A model generated the notes under the pieces. It was not told where the DNA came from. It made no database searches and worked only from the letters and a program-made list of their open reading frames with translations. A DNA stretch of 64,000 nucleotides from Macrotrachela quadricornifera. Lineage: Eukaryota > Rotifera > Eurotatoria > Philodinida > Philodinidae. Positions 1 through 13,538 of the stretch are shown here, in pieces; position 1 is the stretch's first letter; every line of letters begins with the position of its first letter. The position numbers and the translations under genes are program-made. The DNA is taken from NCBI GenBank assembly GCA_022393335.1, contig JAJEKB010001078.1:212990-276989 (forward strand). The letters run 5' to 3'.

Positions 1-3000
1 ATATTTTAAGTATGACATTCAAAATAGCCACATAAAACTAAAATACTGAAAGCAGCTGGTCTAATTACTTATTTTCTCTTACTGAAACTTTCGAATATAA
101 TATCTATAATATATGTTATCCATTTATCATAATCAATTATATGGTTAAATTGACTTTTAACTAACAAATATATTCTTCTAGGTACAATAATATATTAATG
201 AATTTATTTATTAATTGTAGATGTTAAATATAGACTTATAAACATTTTTATGAATTAAAAAATTATATTATATAGAAAATTTTTAATGATTAATCTATTG
301 AAATGTCTTTGAAATTATGTAAGTAGTTTCATTAATAATATTCTTTTCAGATTAAATTGATGGAATTTATCTGATTATTAAACATTCAATAGATCATTAC
401 TATTAAGCTATGTAGGAGTAGTAAACAATAAGACGATTAAAAGTTCTCTTATAAATAGAATTTTCGTATGAATGAACTATTTCAATTAATCTTCATTGCG
501 TTTTCTAACTTTAATGGGGATTTTGATAAAAATAGATATTCAATAAGATAGATTTCTTTTTTTTTTTCCATTATCATTTGAATAAGAGTTGACGTCATTG
601 AGCTAAATTAGATTTATTTTTATTTTGACATAAGAAGACAATCATATATATGTCTCTACCATATATTAACCACATACGATTTACTCAATGATTTATTGAA
701 GAGGATTAGATGCGATTTCAAGAGTTAAAACTAATATCCTGATTTTTACATAGCTTAATAAAGATGTCATATTATGTTTATGCATCGGAAAACCGAAATT
801 TTTCTCTGAAAAATCAATCTAAATTAAAATTATGACAAAATGATTGAAATCATTGAGAATATTTTTAAACTACTACTATTATATATTTCTTTTAATTTAC
901 CTATGTTATTCAATTGAATGTTTAGAGATACACATTAAAATATTATATGAACTATTTGTATTGAAAATAAGATTTTTTCTGCCTTGAAATACCAAAGAAT
1001 TATTTGATGTTGACAAATATATGTGATGAATATGTAAGTAGAAAATGAGCGAGCTTATTATGAGAAAATCTCTAATATTTTCATTGATCTATATCAAACA
1101 TTATCGCATTCATACAAAGATTATTATCTTACGTTATAACAAAAATAGAGATCAGAGTAAACAATATTTCAATGAATGGATTTTCTAATCTTTAACATTA
1201 GTTTATCAGAATTATGTTAGCTTATTGAAAAAAATATCTTCATTATTATATTATAGATTTTAAAGAACTAGGAAAATTTCTAAAGAATTATTTTTTTAAT
1301 CTAAGAAAATGCTTTATACATAGTAAAGTTTTTTAAAAGATTGTATTCTGTTCCTAAAAAAAGGATTACATAATAGTAATCAACTATTATATTTCATGTC
1401 ATGACCACCTCGACAATCAATCCATTACTCATTCATCAACATTTATTTTCTACTACGCCTGTTAATTGTTCACATCCTATACAATCAATATGTGATATAA
1501 AATCATTTTTATTAACAATTCGAATTATTTTATTAATACCAATTTTCTTTACTAATTGGTCACTAAGGATTGAATTGTCTAAATATATAAAATATTATTA
1601 TTGGAATAGAATTTTTGTCTACTAAATAACCAACATTTAAATATAATGATTATATTGAATATATAATTAAAAGTGTTTGAATAGCATATTCAAGAGGTTG
1701 TTATTAATTTTTAAAACTAGGACAATAATCTTATGCAACAAGTAGTATTTAATTTGGTCCACGAGAAGGAAACTCAAGACGAAATCTGTATTGATGTCAG
1801 GCATCTGATCATATAGAATCAAAACAAACTAAAATGTCATTTCACTCATGTATTGTAGTACGACAATGATTAAATGTTAATTGTTTTTGATTATTATTTG
1901 ATGTAAGATACTAAAATATTCGATATTTAGAATCATTATTAGACAATTTTCATCGAAACAATCCAAAATGAAGATTTTTCTTGAATATATTTCTAATTAA
2001 TATTAAATATCTACAAAAAAAATCATGCATCTATTATTATCTTTTCCTTTCTTTTGTTCTAGTTGCTTCTTGAACTCATATGATCGAATAATTTTTTTAT
2101 TATTGAATGTTACATTGAATAATGTCTTACGCCATATGTTAGTTATATAATTAACCCCTCGATTTTGATATAAATCTGAATGATTTTTATTCAAAAAATG
2201 TAGTTTTGTATCCTAGATTAATCATTCAAGATAAAAAGAAAAAACATCTTTTATGAATAATTAATGAAAGATTCACAATAAAATCATAGCATAGACATTT
2301 GATATGATTATTTATTACCTTTAATCGTGATTCTTGAGCACAAACTGATGACGTCAATAGAAAAAAAATTATAAAGATGGACGTTTTCAGTTATGCACGT
2401 CGATATATTTTATTTTAATAGAAATTTTGCGGGTGTAGTTATAAGATAGATTTATATGTAAACAAAGACTGACATAAGCTTACGCTAAGAAAGAAATGAA
2501 GGAATATAAAAAAAAAAAGAAAGAAGAAAAAGAAATGATTGTAATACTTTGTAATTTAAAGTTCAATAGTGTTTTTTGTTTTTTAATCAAAGATCTTAAT
2601 CTACATTATATTATAATATACAAATTGTTTACACATTTATAATTTAATAAATTGATATATTTTAGAACAATTAATATAATATTTTCAATAGACAAATAAA
2701 TATTAATTGGAACAGTTGAAGAAAATAAATTTAATAATAAGATTTGCATGCTTAGAAAGGAAATATATTTTTATGTCTCTTAACGATTGTAGATTTATTT
2801 TGTTTTTATTCATAATACAATTTATTTCTCATTGATATCATATTATCTTAACTATCTAATTCAACCATAGTTTTATCATTACTTATAGAAGTCTACATGA
2901 TAAGAAAGAGACACATTTCAAATGTCTTCGCACTATTAACAGTTGTTCGATGAAGCACGCAATGTGACGCCGAGAGCGAGAAGGAAGTGGTTGATCGCTT

Positions 3001-4713
3001 TTTCGATAGAAAAAAAAGAGAGTGAGAGAAAGCCATGTCTTTCTTGATGATGTCGTCGTTCTCGATTTTGTTGCTGTTTCCGTCGTTCTCTCTTTTTTTT
3101 TCATCATTAGATTTTTTGTACTAATATAATATCTTACACAAAGCTATTTACGATTTGCTTATTTACGTCAAGAAAAAGAAAAAAGAGAAAGAAATATAAG
3201 AATAAAAATCTTATTTATAATCCGCTCATAAACTTGTATGATTAATCAAAAAAAAAAGTGTGTTTACATGGTGAGTGTATCAAAAACTTAATTGATTATT
3301 TTGTCTTTTATCAAAAAAGAATAGAGCACTTATTTTCTTGTTCTATAACATATGACTACCTATTTTTATAATATTTTCTTTTATATATTTATATTGCATT
3401 CTTATTAAAGATATAATCATCATTAAATAATAAATAAATAAGCCTATCATTAGAGTTAGACACTGCATATCAAATACTTATTATTATGTGATGACTCTTG
3501 AGATTAATGACAAGAAAACGTAGAAAGGAAACAACTTTTACACAAAATTTAGTTGTCTACATATTATTTGGACAAAAGACTTGTTTCTCATTGTGACCGC
3601 TCTCTTTCTGTCTGAATGAAACGAGAAAAAACGCATATTTACAGTTACTATCATCATCGTTCTGTATAGACTTGGGTGTTTTTTATCTATTTTCGACTCA
3701 TAAAGACGCATATATTTCTCTTCTTCTTTCTTCGTCTAATTATTAGTTGGACTTCTACATGCACAACAAATGACATTTCATGCTCGATCAAGGTGATGCT
3801 CCGTCATAATTCATTATACGCTTAAAAACAGTATCAATCAGGCAAATTTGAGAAGAAAATAACAGCAATGAATATGTTAGATATTGTTTTTTTTTGTCAG
3901 CATCATATATAGAAGAAACAAAAAAAGAAAGAAAGGCCAACTATATAATGTAAGTACAAAAAAATTACCACATTTTCAACAATTATAAATTGTCTATCAA
4001 TACTGAAAATGTTTATCTTGAAAAATGATAGCAAGTCTTTTTGACAGTAACAAATATGTACAACAATTCTATAGTTTAATCTGTTGTTTATAACAGCAGA
4101 TAAATGAAGCTTGACACAATTGTATACTCGCATATTTTTATCTATTGTAACATAAGTACGCTTGAATCGGCAAAGAAAAACTTCTTTTCTTTTATATCTT
4201 GTCTAGAGAAAGTAATGAAATCAAGCGCATAGCCGATATAAAGTGGTTTTAAACAATGATTTGGCTTTCTTTCTATAATCAATAGTCTTTAGTCGTTTAA
4301 AAAAAAAAAAGAATGCTTTTGTTTCATACAAAAGCATCCATTAGTTCAAGTATGATAGTGAATAGTTTGTCATGCACATTTTTTCAATTATTATAAATAT
4401 GTAAGATTATGTGTCTTGTTGATATTTGATAAATTTAAAAAAAGAATATGAACAATATTTTTCCTTATTAAAAATAACGATATGACATAAATTTAAACCT
4501 GCATTTTTTTTTATATACTTGTCAATTCAATAATTCAACAATAGTCGAAGACATATTAGTGTAAAGAAAATATGATTGGATTTTTATCGACAAGTTTGCA
4601 TGTGATTTACATTGTCTTTAGAGTTTCCTATTCATTCGTTCTATCTTTCTTTTCTTTTTATTCTTCGAGTTCTTTCTCATATTAATATGCATTATTATTC
4701 ACTCGAACCAACA

Positions 4714-4735
4714 ATATATATATATATATATATAT
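4714..4735. repeat. (AT)n microsatellite
   Basis: Uninterrupted AT dinucleotide run in intergenic DNA. Confidence 0.9.
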
Positions 4736-5205
4736 TAATAGATCTTACAATTTTCTAGTATATACGTATGTATGTATGTTAACATTATTGTAATCAATTC
4801 ATTTCGATGTACGTGATAAATAGTAGATATACCGATAAAAACAATATTGTGAAATATTGCTTCGATTAAAGTACATGATTTTTTTTGTATCTACTATTAC
4901 ATCTTATTATTCTATTTTTTGTCATATGTCCGTGTTTCTTTATATTTTGCACGACAATAAGTAACTGTGTACTACTAAAAAAGAAAGTGACAATGAATAA
5001 AGAATAGAAAAAAGAATCTTTTCAGTTTTACAATAAGAATTTTTAGTGAAAGATTATCTATTCGCATTATTTATCATAACAAAATACTTGTCTCTTCAAT
5101 CTTTTTTTTTTCTATTAACTATTAAGAGAAAATTTTATTAGTGAAGATTAATGTTATGGACTTTTTTACATAAACGATTTCATTTCGTTTATCTTAAATC
5201 TTTCT

Positions 5206-5228
5206 TATATATATATATATATATATAT
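5206..5228. repeat. (AT)n microsatellite
   Basis: Uninterrupted AT dinucleotide run in intergenic DNA. Confidence 0.9.
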
Positions 5229-6040
5229 GTATATTTGTATGATGTTGATAAAAAAAGATCTGAAATGAGAGGATACTTATCATCCATGAGCAGGAAATGA
5301 GTATGTGTTAAGCACGTAGTGATTATTTTTGATTAATTTAATCACAAAAATTAAGGGCGTGACTAAAAACAGTAAATTATTTGTTAAGAATAAAAGTAGA
5401 TCGTTAATTTTACATAAATTTCTATTAAAAAATATTTTGAGAATGCGTAGGTTTTTCTTCATATGACCTCTATTATATATATATACATCAATTAAGAGTT
5501 AAATCGGAAAAAAAAATAATTCTATCTAGTAACCTTGAAGCAATTCATTTCGATCTAATATATTGCATACTTAATATAAGTTTATGAACTATGTAGTTAA
5601 CTATCTCATCACCATTAAAAGTATTGTACGGTGAATTACATTTCCGATTAATGTTTTGCGCATGACGGTAGATAACAGAATATTGAATAGGTATGTTAAA
5701 TCAGTCGGAGAGTAAGAAGTTTCTATTTTTGCTAATTATTTTAGTTCCTAGACATTTTTTTTCTAAAAGAATACTGAGAAAATAATAAGAGTAGAATAAT
5801 TTTTAGTAGTGTTCGGTTTTTATCTGAAAGAAAATGAAATGATCTATGGTTAGAATTTAAAACTTTTTGACATTTTCCATTAGCAACACTTAAGGCGATA
5901 GAATAAGTCGAACAAGACTAATCTTTTCTTTCTTCTGTTTCAATAATATACTTTCTCCTGTGTTTTTCTATAGTATTTTTACAAAGAAACTACTAAGTAT
6001 ATGTGACACTTATATCTTGAGTTGTGTTACGCGTTTTGTG

Positions 6041-6063
6041 TCTCTCTCTCTCACTCTCTCTCT
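6041..6063. repeat. (CT)n microsatellite
   Basis: CT run with one interruption, about 390 bp upstream of the GPCR start codon. Confidence 0.85.
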
Positions 6064-6451
6064 TTTTTCTTCAATTGAATAAGACATTAGAATGTATGGA
6101 GAAGAAGAGCGCATGATTTATAGAAACGTGCATCTTATTCTTTTTCTTGTCTTTATTCTTATTTATATTATCATCATATAACTTTGACTTATTATTGTTA
6201 TTCTTCTAGATGATAGAATAACATCAGAGTTTTTTGTATTTGTATTAACTTAAGAATCAAATTATTTAACTTATTTTCTTTTTCTATTATTCAATACAAG
6301 ATAAAAGTGAAATTTAGTATTTTATATTTAACATAAAGATTATTTGAATATATAATAAATAGAAAATAAATCTTATTTAATGATGATGTTTGTATTTATA
6401 TGTTTATATGTATTGGTTAATTACACATGACGAATCAATCAATATTAAGAT

Positions 6452-9400
6452 ATGTTCGGATTTGTCCATTGTAATGCATCAATTTTAGCACGCCAAATTA
6501 CTGACCCAAGGCTTTTTTTGGTTCGAACGTTAGTTAAAAATTGGCTTTGGCCCATTATAACCTTTTTCGGTAATTATAATCTCTGTTTTTCTTTCTTGAT
6601 ATAAAAAGGCTTAATGATAATGTCCGTTTAAATTGTAAAATAATAAGTCTAGAAAACATATAATCTTATATTTTATTTGACAACATGTATTTGCTAATAT
6701 TAATTATAAAGCATTGATTAGCGTAAAAAAATGGGTGTGGTTAAACAACAGAAAGAATTCTTCCAGGTACAACTAAATCATATTTTTATCCTTCATTAAA
6801 ATAGGTGTAACTGGCAATATTCTCGCCATTGTTGTTCTTACAAAGCGTCGTATGATTATGTCATCAACAAATAATTATTTAGTTGCATTAGCTATTGTTG
6901 ATATTGCTTATCTTGTATTAACTCTTATACTTAATACATCACAACATCCTTGTTTTACTGGTTCAACATTATCAGATATACTTTTAACAATATGTCGACC
7001 AATTGCAGATTTTTCATCAAATACAAGTGTTTGGTTAACAGTTACATTTACAGTTGAACGTTGGGTTGCTATAACATATCCATTACAAAGTCGTACATGG
7101 TGTACTGTACATCGAGCAAGAAAAATAATAATAAGTGTTATGTGTGCTGCATTAATATGTACATCACCATCAGTTTTCGAAATGAAACTTGTACGTATAA
7201 TTGAAATTAAAAATTTAACAAATTCAAATGGAAAAATATTATTTACAAGTCGTATTCGTGCTAGACCTACAGCATTGGGTAACAGTTTATTATATCATCA
7301 AATTTATTTTAATTTTGTTACGTAAGTAGTTTCTTTTTTTTTCTTAATTAATAAACAAATTTTTGAAAAAATTCTATTTAAAGATTTTATCTTTTCACCT
7401 CGGAACTAAATTAATCATTAATGAATATTATCTTAGTTATTTTTTTCTTATAAATATATATATGTATACCAGATGATAGAAAAAAAAATATTTTTCATTC
7501 AACTAGATAGAACTTAAACGGAAATGAGTAATAAAACGAAGGCAATTTAACTTCATTAAAAATACAATTATATTCGTTATTAAACATGCGTCATATACTT
7601 AAACTTGAGTGGTAAAAAAGTATAAGTACCATTTTTAGATTGATTGACTTTCTTTCTTATAAAGGACCTTTATGTTCTAGTTATTATTCTTTTAAAAAAA
7701 ACTAGGTTAATCTATGAAAAATCGAATTATTACTGATATGTTTTTTGTTTAAATCTAGACATTTATTTATTTAATCGTATGTATTAAATATAAATTATAG
7801 ATTTTGATCATATTCAATAAATCATAAGAAACACATGAATACAATATTTTTAATAAAAAGGCAAAAAGAAAACGATCGATAGTTACATATATGATTTATA
7901 TCTAAAATTAGAAAAGTAATTTCAATTGAAGTTTTTTCTTTAAATAGATTTGCTATTATTTGGATACCATTATTATTTCTTGCTATTTTCAATACAATTC
8001 TAATTTTTTATGTTCATCGATCAAAACAAAATGAACAAAAAAATAGCGAAGGAATTAAATTACGTCGACATAATCGTGGAAATCAAGGTGAACAAAGAAA
8101 AACAACAATTATGTTGAGTAAGTTTGAAAATTTTTTATAAATCTAATTTAAAAAAAAAAATTTTTTTTTAGTTGCTGTTGTTATTGTATTTACTGTTTGT
8201 CAAATTCCACAAGCAATATCTTTAACTGTTCAATCATTTTTTCCTGTATTATCTCAAACACCAAAAGTTCTTATTTATAATAATTTTGCCAATTGTCTAG
8301 TTGCTTTAAATGCATCAATGAATTTTTTATTATATTGTTGTTTTTCGGAACGATTTCGTTCAACATTTAGTTCAAGTTTTTCATTTTTAAGTAAATATTG
8401 TGTACATTATATGGAACCAAATTGCAAATTAACAACAGATAATAATAAATTTTCTGTATCACTTGATAATATGTCACTTAATTATCCATATAACCAATCA
8501 AATTATTCATTACATGGACATGGTTTACCTACTCGTATATCAAATATGAGCAATGATTTAAGTCAAAAATGTTTAAAAAAAACTATAAGTAATAATTCAC
8601 AAAGACAATCACAAATATCAAATCAACATCGGCAATCATGGATATCATTATTATCAAAATTGCGATCGAATAGAAAAGATAAAAATGATTTTAGACAAAC
8701 ACTTATTTGGCAAAGTACTGAAACGGTATGAATATTTGAATAGATAAAGTTTTTTTTTTAATTTAAAATGTAATTTCATAGTTTCTCTTATTCCTATCAG
8801 AATATTTGATATATTATTAATAAGAGTCACAAATGTCATGACATTATAACCTCTACTATAATTAGTTTACTCTTTTTTTTCATGAATAAAAAATAAATTT
8901 TGTATAAATCAAATTAAAAATAAGCTCAAAGTACAAAATCTAATTTGATGAAAATATATTGTTGATCTTTTCGTTATTTATTCATACACCAGAGTTTTAT
9001 TTAATGTAAAATAATTTTTTACCATTAATATCCTATGAATGAACATAAATATGTTGTTGATTCATTATATTCTTTTCTTTACAACTAATAAGATTAAATC
9101 GAATTGATTCATACGATTGTTGACATATAAGAAGATGAATGGAAAAATAATTGTCACTTTATCAAAATTATCCCATAACTAACTATGACATAGTTTTATA
9201 AATACTTATAAAAGAGATAATGTTTAAAAAAAATTCCGCTAATTACCTCATTTCATTCATCATAGAAACATTATACTAATGTCTTTTTTATCTTTAACTA
9301 TCATTTATTATATATAAAAAAATAAATTCCCTAGAGATTATAAATCAAAAAAACAAAAAAGACAATAACAATTAATAAATATTTGACTTTATCCTTTAGT

Positions 9401-9843
9401 GTCCAAGTTCACCAACTACAAGTGTACTGAAAAGTCCATCATCATATGTTCGACAAACACCAACATCAAATATTTCAACAATTGGTGATGTTACATTTCG
9501 ATCTTCTATTGAAGAAGTTATACCAACACGTTTATCAACTGTATCATTTAGAACAGAAAAACCTCATTCAAAACGTCATTCAGCATCAATGCATGCATTA
9601 AATCGACCATTTTATAAAAATTGCTCAAATGAAAAATTAAAAAAAGCATCAAGTGTTGGACCTAATCGTTTAATTAAACCATCTATATTACGTTCAGCAT
9701 ATAATTCACAACGATCATTAAATGATAATAATAATAAAGAACAAATTTGGATAAAACGTCGTCTATCAAATAGTACAATTGAAAAACTTTTTGATCGACG
9801 AAAATCATTTTTATGGAAAGAAATTGTTGATGTTACTGTATAA
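6452..9843 (+). CDS. Class A (rhodopsin-like) GPCR, neuropeptide/FMRFamide-receptor-like
   Basis: Exons 6452..6569, 6805..7321, 7948..8117, 8172..8725 and 9400..9843 join in phase to a 600-residue protein. The start was chosen because an upstream in-frame stop directly precedes this ATG and the short first exon supplies a glycosylatable N-terminus (NAS at 8-10) and the first half of TM1. TM1 carries the GN motif just after the first splice junction and TM2 has LAxxD. The end of TM3 reads ERW (124-126) in place of DRY. TM5 has its proline, TM6 reads CQIP where CWxP is usual, and TM7 reads NASMN..LLY in place of NPxxY, followed by an FxxRFR-like helix 8. A long Ser/Asn/Lys-rich tail (about 326-600) follows. 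Family resemblance is to protostome FMRFamide/neuropeptide receptors at the plasma membrane; the ligand cannot be read from sequence. Exon 1 is the least certain part. Confidence 0.85.
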
Positions 9844-10854
9844 AAATTTTTCTTTCTTTTATTTTAATAAAAAATATTAAATTCCGTAAAACTATATATT
9901 CATAGATTATTAGTTCTGGTCTAGTTTATAATAATTTATTTCATAAAATACAAAAGAATTTTTTACTTATTCAATTTCTATTATCAGTATAACAATAGAC
10001 ATAAATTAGAAATTTTAGAATTTCTTTTTTTTTTTTTATTCTTAGATAAAAGATATAGGATATAATAGAACTCGAAAAAGTAGGACATTGCCGAGGCATA
10101 GAATAATTACAATTCCAAGTTAATTATCGTTTTATAGGAAATCTCGACCGAAAAAGAATTGACAATTTTTGATTTTGTTTCCTCTTTGAACTAAACCTTT
10201 AGAGAATATAATGTAATTTTTCTAAGCTACACTAATGTCTTATTTTGAAAATAATTATTTATTCTTCAATATTTTTATTTTCTTTTAATGTTTATAAAAT
10301 ATTTATCAAGAAATTACAAAAATCATTCATAAATGTAGTTAAAAAGAAAAACAAATTATAAAGATATTTTTCTCATTCCTTTACATAACATTTAAATGTT
10401 ATAATCTCGATAACAATCATATTCCCATAAGATAAATCAAGCAATAAAAATATTAAAAAAAAAGAAATTTCTTTTCTTGATTGAACATAAATATAATCAT
10501 TCTAATGTGTGATAATCAAAGATATTGATCGTTTCTCAGCATGGGTAAAAAAACCTATCCTCATTATCACATATGAGTAACTTAAAAGAAAAATATCATA
10601 TATGAACTTTATTGAAGGTCATCATGTTCAATTAAAAGAAATTTTTTTTTCTCTCACTGTCTCCTGCTATTAAATCAATGATTGGTGCAGAAAAAGAAGA
10701 AGAATAAACAGGTGGTGGTGCTATTATTATTGTTGTTTTTTCTTTTTCGTTCTCATTTCGATTTATATCAAACAAATAGATACAACACATTGATTAGAAT
10801 ATATATATATGTATATAATCATAATGCTTTCTAACATTACGATTATCGTTTAAA
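9844..10854. other. Intergenic, no gene seen
   Basis: AT-rich spacer between the GPCR stop and the SH3-protein start, transcribed in the same direction. An alternating AT stretch lies near 10800-10817, about 50 bp upstream of the next ATG, and could be a TATA-like element. Nothing else stands out. Confidence 0.6.
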
Positions 10855-13376
10855 ATGATGGATCAATCGACAACAATTACCAAACTTTTTCGAGCATTAC
10901 AATTTCGTAAACATATCAAAGGTAAAAAAAAATTGCTTTTTTATTTGATTCTTATATAAAGAAAAGAAAAGAAACCAATATCGATAATTGTTCATAAATG
11001 ATATTTATCCCTAAAGGTATATTACATAATAAACTGAAGAGAACTTTGATATGTCTTCATGTTTTAAGATGTAAGAATTGATCGTTCCTTCTTTTTCTTT
11101 TTTTTTCTTATAATATACAGATGGGATTCAATACATAACATGTAATTTTATTCGTTTTTTATTCCCTCAAGCACATATCTTGCTGTGAACATAAAAACTT
11201 ATTCTATTTTATATTCATTCATTCATTTATATAAAAATGTGGACTGGTTGCAATATTCTTAGTGAGTTGAACTGTTTTGATAATCTCTAATTGTTTTCAT
11301 TTTTTATTATTATTCAGAAAAGACAAGCCCTTTTCTAATTACATATTCATATGTACATACAATCTCTTTTGTAAATATAGACATATGTTCGTGAAGATCG
11401 AACGCGTGAATGCGGAAGTAAAGAAAAATTTAAATATAAAAGAGAATATTTAAACGGTTTTTCAAGAGGATACTTTAAATTGACAAATGATTGAACTCAG
11501 CAGTTAGTCATGCATGAATGTCAATCGTTTGATCTTTTCTTTTTTATCTAGAACTTACAAGCGCATGTAAACGAATCAATAAAGATGCTTGTTATGAATT
11601 TGTAACCTATCGTCATACAACAACAGAAACATCAACACAAAAAAAATCGACTAAATTTAATATATTAGTATGATTTATAAATAAATAAAATTCTATTTAA
11701 AATATTTTTATTTTTAGCGTTCAAAAATTTATAATTATAAACAAAGAAATAAAAGTGCATGTCATATATCAACTCGTATAAAACCAAAAAATGAATGTTC
11801 ATCGCCAACAGCAACTATTCATAAAAAAAATGAACAACCATTTGAACATCTGGCACATGCAACATCAACATCACCAGCTAATTTATCTATGATTGTAAAA
11901 CAATCATATAAACCTTTACATGCTAAATCAACACAATTTAATAAAAATACAATTGCCGTAACGAAAGGTATATTGCCACTTTGTTCTACATGAATAATCC
12001 ATACGATTGTTTGATTAAGAATAATTCTTTTCTATTCAAGTGGAACTACCACTGTTTAATTGCTTTCATTTCCTTTTTGACACCTATAAGTTTGCCTCAT
12101 TTCTTAAGAGAAATAATACGATGTAACAATCATCGTTTAAGTCAATATTTCTTTTATAAATTTTTGTCTATAGACAAATAGAAAACTAAGCCGATAATGA
12201 AAGACAGTTAAACAGATGTGTTTTATTGATTTTAACCGCCTTGAATGTTTCTTATGATTGACTATATAATTGGAAACAAATACAATAAAAAAAAACTGGG
12301 TGTAACTTATGTACGTAGATATAGATAATATTTTTTACTTTATTGAAATGTCTAGACACTTGTTATATAAGGAAACAAATGTGAAAAAATCAATAGAATA
12401 AACATTGTTTTTTTATTTCTTTAATACAAATGTACTTGGAAGGATTTTATCAAATGTTAATGAAAAAAAAAAGGATTAGGACAAGAGTTTATAGAAGATG
12501 ACTTGAATATATAGTCAAACTTTGAGAAATTTAATGATATGCTATTCTACATGTCATTCTGAACAATTATATCAGGATAAAGATCTAACATATATAATAT
12601 TCTTTGTATAAAATCGATTGTTTCATTTATATCACTTTTCTGTTAATGACTGAATATATATGAATATAGATATTTGTTAACGTGACAATGAATAAAAATT
12701 ATATTTTATTTTAGGTACATCTGTGAAAGCTCTTTATTTAGTATCAAATTGGGTATTTATTGAAATTATTGAAACTGGTCAAACTGGTTTTGTACCTATT
12801 TATTGTCTTCGTTTACCAGATTCATCATTAAAATCTTCTTCTTCACAAAGTAATTTAAGTTTATTAAATGTAAGCATTTATGAAAAACCTCATTCTATTA
12901 TCAATACATCGACAACATCTCCTCCTCTTCCTCCTCCTGGTCGTTTTATATCATCAATTGGTCCATGTCATTTTAATATTGAACAACAATCTTTAACTTG
13001 TTCACGTATAAATAAATCAGGAACATATACACGTCAAAATAAAGATCAATCAAATTTATCTCGACAGATATCAAATATATCTCTTCATGCATATGATCAT
13101 GATGCATATGGAACACTTAATTTAACTCCATGTAAAAGTTTATCATTTAGTGTACTAGATAGTGAACCGATTATTTATCATTCAAATAGTCGTTTACGTG
13201 TTATTGAAAATTATCAACGACAATTTATAGGTGATATCAGTGTACTTGAATCTGAAGTTGTTACACTTCTTAATACAACACAATCAGATAGTGATTGGCG
13301 TTTTGTTCGACGTGGTGATGGACGTCAAGGTTATATACCAAAACATATTGTTGTACTTGATAAAAATTTTAATTAA
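10855..13376 (+). CDS. Two-SH3-domain adaptor protein
   Basis: Exons 10855..10921, 11552..11667, 11718..11967 and 12715..13376 join in phase to 364 residues. The first SH3 domain (about 127-178) is split by the last intron directly after a TKG turn. Its second half shows the WVFIE strand and the GFVP..Y end of the fold. A proline-rich stretch (PPLPPPGR, about 214-221) in the linker could itself be an SH3 ligand. The second SH3 domain (about 304-360) has ALYDY-like IENY, an acidic RT loop (GDISVLESE), the DW of the binding surface and GYIPKHIV at the end. No catalytic domain is visible, so the protein is probably a cytoplasmic scaffold or adaptor. I do not recognise a specific orthologue. Two adjacent ATGs (10855, 10858) are possible starts. 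The gene converges on DGCR8, whose stop is only about 160 bp away. Confidence 0.8.
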
Positions 13377-13538
13377 AAAAATAATTTTTTTTTTGTTTCT
13401 TTTTGTATACGTGAGATTTTATTTCTCAAAAGAAAAAATTTTGAAAAACAAAAAAAAGAAAAAAATACAATGATATTTCTTTTGTATAAAACAGATTTGA
13501 TATCAAATTGACGGAAAAAAAATACAGATTATTGATTT

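Larger units (their letters stand above)
1..6451. other. Gene-poor AT-rich region, no supported gene
   Basis: No reading frame here shows a recognisable domain, a splice-compatible chain of exons or the codon bias of the neighbouring genes. The longest open frames (about 60-75 codons near 1.4, 2.0, 2.9, 3.9 and 5.3 kb) look like chance frames in AT-rich DNA. There are short poly-T/poly-A tracts and three microsatellites, listed separately. The last few hundred bases should hold the promoter and 5' UTR of the GPCR gene starting at 6452, but no clear core promoter element can be assigned. Confidence 0.6.

Noticed and set aside
2883..3107. 74-codon minus-strand open frame in a locally GC-richer patch
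   Set aside because: Low-complexity Lys/Thr/Arg/Ser content, no domain, isolated in gene-free DNA.
6529..6540. B-box-like GGTTCGAA near 6.53 kb
   Set aside because: It falls inside the first GPCR exon and has no tRNA cloverleaf around it.
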